Of a stretch of 64,000 nt of DNA, positions 25,654-34,264 are shown in pieces. A program made the translations under genes and the position numbers. The stretch spans positions 124,001 to 188,000 of the forward strand of contig DASXVX010000009.1 of assembly GCA_036504075.1 (NCBI GenBank). The letters run 5' to 3'. The stretch comes from DASXVX01 sp036504075 (GTDB lineage Bacteria > Bacillota > Sulfobacillia > Symbiobacteriales > Symbiobacteriaceae). The notes below the pieces were generated by a model that was not told the origin of the DNA, ran no database searches, and was given only the letters and a program-made list of their open reading frames with translations. Each line of letters starts with the position of its first letter. Position 1 is the first letter of the stretch.

Positions 25654-26484
25654 CTAGGGCGTTTCGGGCGGTAGGAAGCCGGCCCGCTTCAGGCCGGGCT
25701 TTCCGCCCACCTGACAGGGCTCCAGCTCGCCGGCCGCCACCAGGCGCGCAATCGCCTTTTGCTGATGGGCCTCATTCCAGGGGAAAATCCGGGCGAACTG
25801 CCGCTCCGAAAGTGCCGGCGTCAGCGTAAAGAACTGGCGGACGAGCCGGACGGCGGCCTCCCGGGTCGGGATCTCCGTGCCGGCGTCCACCGCCTCGGGG
25901 TGGAAGCGCGGAAACAGGTCCCAGACGTTGGCGATGGCGTGCCCGCCTTCCGTCCCGCACTTGACGATCAGCATGAAGGCGTCAAGCTGGTCCAGCCCTT
26001 TGTCCAGGGCGTTTTTCATGGGACGGGTGCCGTCGGTCAGTTTGGACTGCAGGGTCCGGGTGCCGGTCGGGCCGTACTCCCGGATGTAGCCGAAGGCTTT
26101 CAGGGCCATTTCGTTGAGCCGGACCGACTCCGAGACGTGGACCAGGTCGTCGTCGGGGTCTCCGGTGTTGCCGGTGAGCGCATAGAAGACCGGCAGCCAC
26201 TCCCGGGAGACAAAAGTGGGCTTGACAGCCACCACTTTGCCGTAGTATGCCTGCCGGGATGCCGCAAACTCGTCTTTCCAGTTCCACATCCAGTCCCAAC
26301 GAGTGCCGTCGCTGTTGGTCGCCAGGGCCGGGAAGAGCGCCGGCAGCAACCCGGTGCCCGGGGTGAAAACCCAGACGAACCCCAGCCGCCCGATGGCCTC
26401 CAGGCATTCCGCCCGGTCCCCTACGGAACCCGGCGGCAAGAGGCGGTTCCGCTCCCGGTCGATTTGTGCCTGCGTGATTTGCAT
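25654..26484 (-). CDS. AlkZ-related winged-helix protein (tentative)
   Basis: A 276-residue protein with no signal or membrane segment. WDWMWNWKDEFAASRQAYYG and WLPVFYALTGN, a central helical region, and the C-terminal winged-helix-like FARIFPWNEAHQQKAIARL resemble proteins annotated as AlkZ-related. That family is similar to DNA cross-link glycosylases, but the catalytic motif of true AlkZ is not evident. ATG at 26484 is followed by MQITQAQIDRERNRLL. The next gene pair includes AlkA, another DNA-repair protein, on the opposite strand. Confidence 0.5.
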   Translation of the reverse strand: MQITQAQIDRERNRLLPPGSVGDRAECLEAIGRLGFVWVFTPGTGLLPALFPALATNSDGTRWDWMWNWKDEFAASRQAYYGKVVAVKPTFVSREWLPVFYALTGNTGDPDDDLVHVSESVRLNEMALKAFGYIREYGPTGTRTLQSKLTDGTRPMKNALDKGLDQLDAFMLIVKCGTEGGHAIANVWDLFPRFHPEAVDAGTEIPTREAAVRLVRQFFTLTPALSERQFARIFPWNEAHQQKAIARLVAAGELEPCQVGGKPGLKRAGFLPPETP

Positions 26485-26755
26485 GGCGGTTCCCCCTCCG
26501 CGGACAGGTTTACCCGAAGAGGTTCGACATCGTGCGGCTTTGACTCCTCCGGGCGCGTATTCGCGTAGAAGCTGGACATACTACTCTCGGAAGGGTTGGC
26601 GGCGGTCACAAAAATCTTAGCAAAGAATTCACCCAAAGTATCAAACAGAAACGGTGTTTTTCTCGTTTAAGGGGGTAGAAGGGATTAGTTGCGAAGGGTA
26701 CCGGACCAACCGCCACTTCCCTGTAGAGAGAAGACCTAATGGGAGTGAACTGCTT

Positions 26756-27067
26756 ATGCGGTCTCGCGACACAAAGCGGCGCCCCCCCGGCCGAATCAGG
26801 GGAAGGACCGCAATCGAGCAGGGGAAAAACACGGGGATGAAGCGGTACCAGTCTCAGCCTGTCGTAGTCAAGCAGCAGGCAAAGGTCAGGTCGGCGCGCA
26901 CGTCGCTTTGGCGGAAGCTGCGGCAGCAAGTGCGGGCGACCTGGCGGTGGTTCATTGTTCGCACGGTTCGGCACTGGTTCAACCGGGCTGACAACCGGGT
27001 TCCCGATCCGGCACTGAGCGCCACGTTGGGGGACGTGCGTCAGTTTCCGGGCAGCAGGTGGCAGTAA
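26756..27067 (+). CDS. small Arg-rich hypothetical protein
   Basis: A 103-residue, strongly basic protein (many Arg/Lys, e.g. MRSRDTKRRPPGRIRGR and SLWRKLRQQVRATWRWF). An amphipathic Trp/Arg helix in the middle could bind nucleic acid or membrane. A GGGAG lies about 10 bases before ATG 26756; ATG 26837 is an alternative. A strong terminator follows at once, supporting real transcription. No family recognised. Confidence 0.5.
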   Translation: MRSRDTKRRPPGRIRGRTAIEQGKNTGMKRYQSQPVVVKQQAKVRSARTSLWRKLRQQVRATWRWFIVRTVRHWFNRADNRVPDPALSATLGDVRQFPGSRWQ

Positions 27068-27083
27068 ACCCTATTTTGAATCG

Positions 27084-27113
27084 ACCCCGGGCGGCATGCG
27101 CCCGGGGTTTTTT
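27084..27113 (+). terminator. strong intrinsic terminator
   Basis: A perfect 10-bp GC stem (ACCCCGGGCG with CGCCCGGGGT) with a five-base loop followed by TTTTTT. Confidence 0.9.
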
Positions 27114-27209
27114 CATTGCGTCAGACCGTAATTTCCGGGTGGCAAAAAGGGGAAGCAACCCCGGCCCGGCGAACCTGGGTACGTACACCCCAGCAACAGG
27201 AGGGCGCCT

Positions 27210-28076
27210 GTGTTCCACATTCAGCCGGCACTGCCGTACAGTTTTTCCATCAGCCTGAAGCGCCTGATCAACATGCCCCGGCCCGACACCGCCCGGGTGG
27301 AGCCCGGACCCGTTTATGTCCGGGCGCTCTCCGTGGGCGACCGCCGGGGGGTGGTGCGCGTCGCTGAGGCGGGGGAGGGCCTCAGCGTCAGCATTTCCGG
27401 GAATCTGGCGCCGGAGCCGGTGCTCGCTGCCGTCCGCCGGGCGTTCTCACTGGACCTGGACCTGTCCGGCTTCTACCGCCACATCGAGGCCGCCGACCCG
27501 GTCATGGCGCAGCTGGCCCGCCGGTTCTATGGCGCCCGGCCCATCCAGTCGTTCGACCTCTGGGAGGCGCTCGCCTGGACCATTATCGGACAGCAGGTGA
27601 ACATCAGCTTCGCCTTTGCCATGAAGGAGTCGCTGGTGCGGCTCTGCGGCCTGACCGCCGAGGGCTACCCCGCCTTCCCCGGGCCGGAGGCGGTGGCCGC
27701 CCTGCAGTACGAGCAACTGCAAGCCGAGAAGTACACCCGGAAGAAGGCCGAGTATGTCATCGATCTGGCCCGGGCCATAGCAAGCGGCCGGCTGGAACTG
27801 GAGCCGATCGCCGCCCTGCCGTTCGAGCAGGCGGTCGCGGCGTTGGTCAAGCTCCGGGGGGTCGGCCGATGGACCGCCGAAGTCCTGCTCATGGACGCCG
27901 GTGTGCCCGATGCCCTGCCGGCGGGCGACATTGGCATTCGTAACGCCGTCCAGCGATTTTACGGCCTGGACCACCAGCCTTCCGAGGCGGAGGTCCGGGA
28001 GTTGGGGAGGGCGTGGGCGCCATACAGCGCACTGGCCTCCTACTACCTGTGGCTGGGACTCCTCGACAAGGGGTGA
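27210..28076 (+). CDS. alkA: DNA-3-methyladenine glycosylase II (AlkA-type)
   Basis: A 288-residue HhH-GPD glycosylase. An N-terminal beta domain precedes the helical core (ALAWTIIGQQVNISFAFAMK). The helix-hairpin-helix reads LVKLRGVGRWTAEVLLM, and the catalytic Asp240 follows in PAGDIGIRNAVQRFYG. It removes alkylated bases from DNA. GTG at 27210 follows AGGAGGGCG. A 51-residue membrane protein is encoded immediately downstream. Confidence 0.92.
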   Translation: MFHIQPALPYSFSISLKRLINMPRPDTARVEPGPVYVRALSVGDRRGVVRVAEAGEGLSVSISGNLAPEPVLAAVRRAFSLDLDLSGFYRHIEAADPVMAQLARRFYGARPIQSFDLWEALAWTIIGQQVNISFAFAMKESLVRLCGLTAEGYPAFPGPEAVAALQYEQLQAEKYTRKKAEYVIDLARAIASGRLELEPIAALPFEQAVAALVKLRGVGRWTAEVLLMDAGVPDALPAGDIGIRNAVQRFYGLDHQPSEAEVRELGRAWAPYSALASYYLWLGLLDKG

Positions 28077-28081
28077 GATGA

Positions 28082-28237
28082 GTGGGCTTGTTGGTCCTGG
28101 GCATCGTCGGCTGGCTGGTTCCCACCGTAGCCGGGATCTGGTACCTTCACACCTTCCGGGAGATCCGGGACGAGATCCGGCTCATTCGCCGGTACTTGCA
28201 GTTGTTAAGCGAACGGCCCCACGCCGGCGACCGATAG
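28082..28237 (+). CDS. small membrane protein
   Basis: A 51-residue frame starting GTG 28082, five bases after the alkA stop with AAGGGGTGAG upstream. A single hydrophobic segment (MGLLVLGIVGWLVPTVAGIW) is followed by a charged amphipathic helix (FREIRDEIRLIRRYLQLL). No family recognised. The tight spacing suggests co-expression with alkA. Confidence 0.6.
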   Translation: MGLLVLGIVGWLVPTVAGIWYLHTFREIRDEIRLIRRYLQLLSERPHAGDR

Positions 28238-28243
28238 AAAACA

Positions 28244-28276
28244 AGCCCCGCTGCCATGATGAAAGGCGGCGGGGCT
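28244..28276 (-). terminator. terminator between convergent genes
   Basis: A 12-bp stem with one G-U pair. On the minus strand it is followed by TTGTTTTC, so it mainly ends the YdcF-like transcript. It may also stop the alkA operon. Confidence 0.7.
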
Positions 28277-28300
28277 ATGTCGACTGTGCATTCCGGTCAG

Positions 28301-28864
28301 CTAGAGCTCTCCCTGGGTGGCGTAAGTACGGACCTTTTCCAGCTCACGGTAGACGAGGTTCTGGCCCTCGGGCGTGTGCCACCAGTTATCCCGGGTGATG
28401 TCCGTGCGGGTATCCGGGACGCAGGTGATTTTCACTTCGCGCGGGATGTAGTGGGCGATGGCCTGCTTCACACGGCGGAGATGATGCGGGGCCGAAACCA
28501 GGATCACGTTTTTCAGGTTCTTCCAGCCGAACCGCGCCTCGACGATCGCCACGGTCTTGCGGACGTTCTCGAAGGTGTTGACCGACTCGTTTTCGACCAT
28601 GATGGCCTCTTCGGGAACGCCCAGGGTCAACATGTGACCCTTGAGCCGTTCAGATTCGGCGACGCCCAGTTCCCGCTTGTCGCCGCCCGTGATGAGCACC
28701 TGCGGCGCCAGCCCGGCCTTGTAGAGTTCCGCACCCCGTTCCGCCCGCTCCAGACGCTTGCCGCCGAAGACGATAATCAGATCGGCGGTTTCAGGCTCAT
28801 CCTGGCAGAACAGATACTCGGAGATTTCCCGGATCGACATACCTTCATACAGCCTGGGTCCCAT
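28301..28864 (-). CDS. YdcF/DUF218-family protein
   Basis: A 187-residue DUF218 protein. The characteristic order is seen: ADLIIVFGGKRLERAERGAEL, APQVLITGGDKRELGVAESE, a Glu/Asn-rich VENESVNTFENVRKT and NVILVSAPHHLRRVKQAI. Family members (YdcF, SanA) bind nucleotide cofactors or act in envelope metabolism; the reaction is unclear. This one lacks a transmembrane anchor. ATG at 28864 has GGGAGGA upstream; the longer upstream frame is rejected. Confidence 0.85.
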   Translation of the reverse strand: MGPRLYEGMSIREISEYLFCQDEPETADLIIVFGGKRLERAERGAELYKAGLAPQVLITGGDKRELGVAESERLKGHMLTLGVPEEAIMVENESVNTFENVRKTVAIVEARFGWKNLKNVILVSAPHHLRRVKQAIAHYIPREVKITCVPDTRTDITRDNWWHTPEGQNLVYRELEKVRTYATQGEL

Positions 28865-28902
28865 TGGACATTCCTCCCGGTGCTGTACCGATTTTTTGGC
28901 TC

Positions 28903-30075
28903 TTAAAAGACCTTTAACTGACCGATACGTGTTGCTGCTTCTCGCAAGCGCTCCGGCACGGTCGTCAGAGAGACTCGCACGTAACCCTCGCCTGCAGGCC
29001 CGAAGCCCGGGCCGGGGGCCACCACAACGTGGCACTCCCGCAGGAGCAGATCAGCAAAGGATACACTGCTAAAGGGCTTAGGGACCGGGCACCAGACGAA
29101 GATCCCGCCAGCCGGCGGCTCAATCTCCCAGCCGATTGCCCGTGCACTCGAGATCCACGCGTCCCGCCGGCGTTGGTATTCGTCGCGGAGTTCCCGAACG
29201 CAGTCCTGCGGACCGTTCAAGGCGGCCGCTGCGGCCTGCTGGACGGCTCCCCACTGGCTACAGTTCAGGTGATCCTGCAGCAGGTTCATCAGGCGGATAA
29301 TCTCCCGGTTGCCGGCTGCGAAACCAATGCGCCACCCCGCCATGTTGTAGGACTTGGACAGGGTGCAGAACTCGATGCCCACCGCCTTGGCCCCCGGCGT
29401 TTGGAGGAAGCTCTCTTGCTTCCGCCCATCGAAGACCAGGTCTCCGTATGCCAGGTCATGGGCCACGACGATTTCGTGGTCCCGGGCAAAATCGACCACC
29501 GACCGGAAAAAATCGGGGCCGGCCATGACGCCGGTGGGATTGGTGGGGAAGTTCAGGAACATCAGCCTGGCCTGATCAGCCACCTCCTTGGGGATGGAGT
29601 TTAAATCGGGCAAAAAGTGGTTTTCCGAGAGCAACGGCATCGCATGCTGTCGGGCGCCTGCTAACTGAACGCCGGACCAGTAATCGGGATAGCCAGGGTC
29701 CGGCATAAGACAAATGTCACCCTCGTTGAGGAGGCAGAGGCTGATTTCCTGAAGGCCCAGTTTGGACCCAATCAGGATACAGACCTCAGTCTCCGGATCG
29801 AGGGCGACATCGTAATGGCGCAGATAATATCCCGCCGCGGCTTCCTTAAGGATTTTAAGGCCACCGAACGAGATGTACTTGTGGGTGGCAGGATCCGCGG
29901 CAGCCCGCTGCGCGGCCTCCACAATATGAACAGGGGTGGGGAGGTCCGGGTTGCCCTGACCAAGGTTGATCACATCATGCCCGGCGGCTTGCAGCGACTG
30001 CGTGGTCGCGACAAGGCCCGCGAAGAATTGGGAGGGAAGCCTGCCAATCCGCTGCGCCGGGGTGATGAAGCTCAA
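28903..30075 (-). CDS. class I/II PLP-dependent aminotransferase
   Basis: A 390-residue fold-type I aminotransferase. It has INLGQGNPDLPTPVHIVEAA, MPDPGYPDYWSGV, the substrate Asn/Pro loop FLNFPTNPTGVMA, the PLP Lys in CTLSKSYNMAGWRIGF and a C-terminal Arg region (GEGYVRVSLTTV). Closest in style to DapC/LL-DAP or MtnE-type enzymes; the amino-acid specificity cannot be decided here. Translation probably begins at TTG 30075 with AAAGGAGGT upstream. Confidence 0.88.
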   Translation of the reverse strand: MSFITPAQRIGRLPSQFFAGLVATTQSLQAAGHDVINLGQGNPDLPTPVHIVEAAQRAAADPATHKYISFGGLKILKEAAAGYYLRHYDVALDPETEVCILIGSKLGLQEISLCLLNEGDICLMPDPGYPDYWSGVQLAGARQHAMPLLSENHFLPDLNSIPKEVADQARLMFLNFPTNPTGVMAGPDFFRSVVDFARDHEIVVAHDLAYGDLVFDGRKQESFLQTPGAKAVGIEFCTLSKSYNMAGWRIGFAAGNREIIRLMNLLQDHLNCSQWGAVQQAAAAALNGPQDCVRELRDEYQRRRDAWISSARAIGWEIEPPAGGIFVWCPVPKPFSSVSFADLLLRECHVVVAPGPGFGPAGEGYVRVSLTTVPERLREAATRIGQLKVF

Positions 30076-30419
30076 AGGCCACCGACCTCCTTTGCTTTGT
30101 TACTACGGTATTCGCCTTGGTCGAAGGATTTCCCTGTGAGGTTTGATTCGACCTTTTCATGGTTCTAAGCGAATCGGATCAACGGGAGTATGGGTGATCT
30201 GCGCAAGTGGCATGGCCAACGGTTGATCACAATTGGATGAAAACACCGCAGATGCCAAATCGATTGGCGCAACTTTCCTCATGATGCCTGTGCCAAGTGA
30301 ATCCTATGCACCCGACCAGGCAATCGGGACGAAAATACTGTGCGCACACTACCCGCCGATCATGCTAAAATAACTTTCATGATGATTTTTTAGCCCTTAA
30401 TCAGGAGGCGGAATCGGCC
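30076..30419. other. divergent intergenic region, AT-richer
   Basis: 344 bases without a gene between the divergent aminotransferase and arsB-like genes. The AT-rich TAAAATAAC near 30365 could be a -10 region for the plus-strand gene, but no good -35 partner was found. Nothing else recognised. Confidence 0.4.
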
Positions 30420-31721
30420 GTGAGTCATGCGGTGGCAGCCCCTGCCATCTTTTTCTTTACGCTGTATCTGGTCCTGGCCCGCCCCCGGAACGTGGACACG
30501 GGGGTGGCGGCCCTGCTGGGCGCCGTGCTGGCGCTGCTCGCGGGCGTGATCACGCTCATGGACGTCCGGACGGTGGCCGGTATTGTCTGGGATGCGACGT
30601 TTGCGCTCATCGCCATCGTGGTCATTTCGGTCATTCTGGACCAGGCCGGACTCTTTCGCTGGGCGGCCCTGCAAATGGCCCGGCGGGCCGGGGGGAACGG
30701 GCGGCTGATCTTTCTGGCGGTGATTCTGCTGGGGGCGCTCGTCTCCACGCTCTTCACCAACGACGCTACGGTGCTCATTTTGACGCCCATCGTCTATGAG
30801 ATGCTCACGGCTTTGGGTTTTGATCACATACTCATCCTGCCGTACATGATGGCCTGCGGCTTCGTGGCCGACTCCATGTCCATTCCGCTGGCGGTCTCAA
30901 ACCTGACCAATATGATCACCGCCCGGTACTTCGGGCTGGGCTTCGCCCGGTTCGCCCTGCTCATGGCCTTGCCGGCGGTCACCTGCCTGCTGGCGACGCT
31001 GGGGGTGCTCTTCTGGTACTACCGGCGCTCCCTGCCGGCCCGGTACGATTTGACGGTGCTGCCGGAACCGGCGTCGGCGATTCGGGACCCCTTCCTGTTC
31101 CGGGTGGGACTGGGGGTCCTGGGGGCCATGGTGGTGGCGTTCTTTATGAACTCCATGCGGGTGACGGTACCGGTCTCGTTCGTGATCGCCACGGGCGCGG
31201 CGGTGTTGCTGCTGGCGACGCTGAAGAACCGGGTTGTCCGGCCGGCGGCGGTGATCACGCAGGCGCCCTGGCACGTGGTCATCTTCGCACTGGGCATGTA
31301 TCTGGTCGTCTACGGCCTGGGCAACGCGGGCCTGACGCCCTGGGCGGCCCAGTTGCTGCAGCGGCTGATCGCCATCTCCCCGGGGGCGGCGATTATCGGG
31401 ACGGGGGTGCTGGTGGCGATCTTCTCCAGCCTCATGAACAACCTGCCCGGGGTGATGCTGGGCTGCCTGGCCCTGGCTGCCGCCGGCGCTTCCGGGGCGC
31501 TGCACGAGGGCATGGTGCTGGCGAACGTGATCGGCTCAGACGTCGGGCCCAAACTGACGCCCATCGGGTCGCTCGCCACGCTGATCTGGCTCCACAACTT
31601 GCGGCTGAAGGGCATGACGGTCACCTGGCAGGACTACCTGAAAGTCGGCCTGGTGATCACGCCGCCGGTGCTTTTGCTGACGTTGTGCGCTTTGTGGCTC
31701 AGCATGCATGCCCTGGGGTGA
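30420..31721 (+). CDS. ArsB/NhaD-type ion transporter
   Basis: A 433-residue transporter with about 11-12 hydrophobic segments. It has the two family repeats: LFTNDATVLILTPIVYEML with SIPLAVSNLTNMITA, and MNNLPGVMLGCLALA with VIGSDVGPKLTPIGSLATLI. This is the ArsB/NhaD (ion transporter superfamily) pattern and is close to ArsB arsenite permeases. No arsR, arsC or arsA is nearby. Instead the genes that follow encode spore-coat proteins, so the physiological ion may differ. GTG at 30420 follows AGGAGG at 12 bases. Confidence 0.85.
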   Translation: MSHAVAAPAIFFFTLYLVLARPRNVDTGVAALLGAVLALLAGVITLMDVRTVAGIVWDATFALIAIVVISVILDQAGLFRWAALQMARRAGGNGRLIFLAVILLGALVSTLFTNDATVLILTPIVYEMLTALGFDHILILPYMMACGFVADSMSIPLAVSNLTNMITARYFGLGFARFALLMALPAVTCLLATLGVLFWYYRRSLPARYDLTVLPEPASAIRDPFLFRVGLGVLGAMVVAFFMNSMRVTVPVSFVIATGAAVLLLATLKNRVVRPAAVITQAPWHVVIFALGMYLVVYGLGNAGLTPWAAQLLQRLIAISPGAAIIGTGVLVAIFSSLMNNLPGVMLGCLALAAAGASGALHEGMVLANVIGSDVGPKLTPIGSLATLIWLHNLRLKGMTVTWQDYLKVGLVITPPVLLLTLCALWLSMHALG

Positions 31722-31787
31722 CGCCTCCGAATCGCGGTGTCGTGCTACCCGTAAGTATGCGCTCGCTTGTGTCTCACCGCCTGACCC

Positions 31788-31979
31788 TCAGGCCGGGGGT
31801 TTCGCCTGCTGATCCGCTACCGGGTCTTCCAGCGGCCCGAAAGTGATCGGGGGATGTGCTTGCAGCCCGGGCGGATCGGCCGAGGCACGGGTTTGCAGGT
31901 GTGGCTGCGGTCCCAGCAACAGGCAGAGTCCGGCCAGACCGGCCAGCGTCAGAATCAGTGACATCCACCAGATTGACAT
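31788..31979 (-). CDS. small membrane protein
   Basis: A 63-residue protein with one hydrophobic N-terminal segment (MSIWWMSLILTLAGLAGLCLLL) and a Pro-rich tail. ATG at 31979 lies eight bases after GGAGGT, good evidence for translation. It is oriented against the flanking transporter and coat genes. No family recognised. Confidence 0.6.
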   Translation of the reverse strand: MSIWWMSLILTLAGLAGLCLLLGPQPHLQTRASADPPGLQAHPPITFGPLEDPVADQQAKPPA

Positions 31980-32108
31980 CCCATTTTACCTCCCGCGGGC
32001 GGGGAGCACCCGCCCATCACCTTATGAAGTGGGTGGGGCACCGGTGCACCGGACTGAATAGACTGGAGCAGAGTGTGCTCTGCCACATACGGGTCACAAC
32101 CCCGAGGG

Positions 32109-32138
32109 GCCAGGCAGTCGGCAGACTGCCTGGCTTTT
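32109..32138 (+). terminator. intrinsic terminator in the leader of the coat operon
   Basis: A perfect 11-bp stem (GCCAGGCAGTC) with a four-base loop followed by TTTT. It lies 76 bases before the first cotB-like start and over 380 bases after the arsB-like stop, so it may be a leader attenuator rather than the end of arsB. No known riboswitch pattern was recognised around it. Confidence 0.7.
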
Positions 32139-32213
32139 CGCCTGCCCTCGGACTCACCGGGCCGGAAGCCGGCCGGCGTATTCCAGCCAGATGTCTCATG
32201 AAGGGGTGTTCCT

Positions 32214-32681
32214 ATGGATTCCTTCAGGCACTACCTGTGCGGCCTGCAGGGTGCCTACGTGCAACTGGAGCGTGCAGGACCGGACGCCTGCCAGGGTTGG
32301 CTGGTATTCGTGCAGGACGACTATCTGACCCTGCGCGCTCCGGAGGGCGGGGATCTCCACCTGCCGCTGCACCACATCCGGAGCGTCTCCCGGTTTCCCC
32401 CACCTGACCCATACCCCCTTCAGGCCGGGGACAACCGACCGCCGCAGACCTTTGCCGAACTGCTGTCGCTGAATCAGGGCCGCCACGTCCGGCTGTATCA
32501 CGCCGGCCCTGAAGTTACCGTGGGGATTTTGCGTGAGTCCGGCGCGGACCACCTGGTGCTGGAGGTGGCGACCGACGAAATCGTCGGCTTCGCCCGTTTT
32601 CACGTCCGCAGCCTGTACGTGCCTTCGAGTGCCTCCGCCTTGTTCCCGGCTGAATCCCCGGAATCCTCCCAGGGAAGGTGA
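32214..32681 (+). CDS. cotB: CotB-like spore coat protein, two Sm-like repeats, no tail
   Basis: A 155-residue protein made of two copies of the CotB repeat. The first reads YVQLERAGPDACQGWLVFVQ ... LPLHHIRSVSR, the second VRLYHAGPEVTVGILRESG ... ARFHVRSLYV. This matches the repeat of Bacillus CotB (V-x-RGGPE-x-KKGxL ... Y-x-HIKSI), a small Sm-like beta-barrel. It lacks the Ser-rich phosphorylated tail. ATG at 32214 follows AAGGGGTG. It overlaps or abuts the next transporter gene, indicating one operon. Confidence 0.75.
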   Translation: MDSFRHYLCGLQGAYVQLERAGPDACQGWLVFVQDDYLTLRAPEGGDLHLPLHHIRSVSRFPPPDPYPLQAGDNRPPQTFAELLSLNQGRHVRLYHAGPEVTVGILRESGADHLVLEVATDEIVGFARFHVRSLYVPSSASALFPAESPESSQGR

Positions 32682-32686
32682 CGGCA

Positions 32687-34192
32687 GTGGCACTTTGGGT
32701 TCTGGCACTGGGGGTTTTTCTGGTCACCGTCGTGCTGGTGCTGTGGCGTCCGGGCAACATCCACGAGGCGACGCCTGCGCTCCTGGGCGCCTTCGTGATG
32801 CTGCTCGCCGGGCTCATCGATCGGCACGACGTGCTGCAGGTGCTGGTTGTCGTTTGGAATTCTGCCATGACCATTATTTCAACCTTCATCATGGCTTCGG
32901 TGCTGGAGGGGGCCGGATTTTTCGACTGGGTGACCGGACGCCTCATTCAACGCGCCCGGGGGTCGGGTCACCGGCTGTTTCACCTGGTGCTGGCCTTCAG
33001 CACCTGCCTCACGCTGTTTCTCAACAACGACGGGTCGATTCTGCTGGGTACCCCCGTGGTCATCGGACTGGTCAGCCGGTTGCGACTGCCACGCCGGGCG
33101 GCGCTTGCCTTCCTGTTGGGTGCATGCCTGGTGGCCAGTGCAGCCAGCCCGCCAATCGGGGTCAGCAACATGGCCAACCTGGAGGCGATGAGCCTGGTGG
33201 GCATCACGTTGCTGCAGCACCTGCGCGTGGTCGTGGTGCCGGCCATGGTGGGTCTGGCTGCCGTGTGGGGACTGCTTTATGCCGTGTTTTGGCGGTCTCT
33301 GCCGGAGCAGGTTGACGCGGCAGGCAAGTCACCGGTGTCGGGGGGCCGGCCGCCGCTGCTGTTTCCTCACCCACACGCACCGCGCCTTGTGGCGCCGCCA
33401 CCGGGCGCCCTCCCGCATGAGCGCTTCAGACCGCCCTTGCCAACCAGGCAGCCCCCGCCGCCCCCGCCGTCGCTATTGCCCCCACCCGCCCCACCCGCCC
33501 TACCGGCCTCACCGGCCCCACCGGCCCCACCGGCACCGGAACGGCTGCCGTTCGAACCGGACTTTCCGTTTATGTGGTTCGCTGTAGGGGTCGTGATTCT
33601 GGTGCGGGCCGGCTTCTTCGCGGCGTCGCTGTTTGGCGTTCCCACCTACCTGGTGGCCATGGCCGGGGCGCTGGTCTTACTGGTAGCCAACGCCCGGCGC
33701 CGGCTCGTTGATACCCGGGAGACACTGAAAAAGGCGCCGTGGCCGATCCTGGCCTTCGCCTTTGGCATGGACCTGCTGGTGTTCGGCCTGCGCAACGCGG
33801 GCATTACGGTCCTGCTGGCCCACAAGATCGGGCCGGTGATTCACGGCAGCGCACTGGCCCTCGGCTTCTTGCCGGGCCTGCTCGCCGCCGTGATTTCATC
33901 TCTGTTGAACAACCACCCGGGGCTGATCACCGGGGCCTTGATGTTGTTGGATATGGGCGGTCTGGCCGGGCACACCCTGCATATCGCCTACTCGGGGGTC
34001 GTGCTGGGCAGCGATCTGGGCGCCCTCTTCACGCCCATTGGCACGCTGGCCTCGCTGATGTGGTTTCATATCCTGAGACAGCATGGCCGGCAGTACTCCT
34101 GGTGGGACTATGTCAAAATCACGTTGGTCGTGATTCCCCTTAGTTTTCTGTTGACGCTTTGCGTGCTGTTTGGCGTGAGCCTGCTCTCCTGA
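32687..34192 (+). CDS. ArsB/NhaD-type transporter with a Pro-rich cytoplasmic insert
   Basis: A 501-residue relative of the 30420 transporter. The two repeats are kept in altered form: LFLNNDGSILLGTPVVIGL with SPPIGVSNMANLEAM, and LNNHPGLITGALMLLD with VVLGSDLGALFTPIGTLASL. Between the halves lies a Pro-rich loop of about 70 residues (~217-290; runs such as PPPPPPSLLPPPAPP) not found in the first copy. GTG at 32687 lies eight bases after GGGAAGG. Its place between two coat genes suggests a role in spores. Confidence 0.8.
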   Translation: MALWVLALGVFLVTVVLVLWRPGNIHEATPALLGAFVMLLAGLIDRHDVLQVLVVVWNSAMTIISTFIMASVLEGAGFFDWVTGRLIQRARGSGHRLFHLVLAFSTCLTLFLNNDGSILLGTPVVIGLVSRLRLPRRAALAFLLGACLVASAASPPIGVSNMANLEAMSLVGITLLQHLRVVVVPAMVGLAAVWGLLYAVFWRSLPEQVDAAGKSPVSGGRPPLLFPHPHAPRLVAPPPGALPHERFRPPLPTRQPPPPPPSLLPPPAPPALPASPAPPAPPAPERLPFEPDFPFMWFAVGVVILVRAGFFAASLFGVPTYLVAMAGALVLLVANARRRLVDTRETLKKAPWPILAFAFGMDLLVFGLRNAGITVLLAHKIGPVIHGSALALGFLPGLLAAVISSLLNNHPGLITGALMLLDMGGLAGHTLHIAYSGVVLGSDLGALFTPIGTLASLMWFHILRQHGRQYSWWDYVKITLVVIPLSFLLTLCVLFGVSLLS

Positions 34193-34264
34193 CAAAAGCA
34201 CTTTTCCCCCCATCGGCATACCGTGATGCCAGAACGCGCTTGCCGCGTATGGGGGGTTGGGAGA

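Noticed and set aside
30420..31721. Arsenic-resistance operon
   Set aside because: The transporter is ArsB-like, but there is no arsR, arsC, arsA or other arsenic gene, and the following genes are spore-coat types.
31985..32213. Known riboswitch (Mn, fluoride, guanidine, c-di-AMP types considered)
   Set aside because: The conserved core sequences of these classes were not found in the leader.
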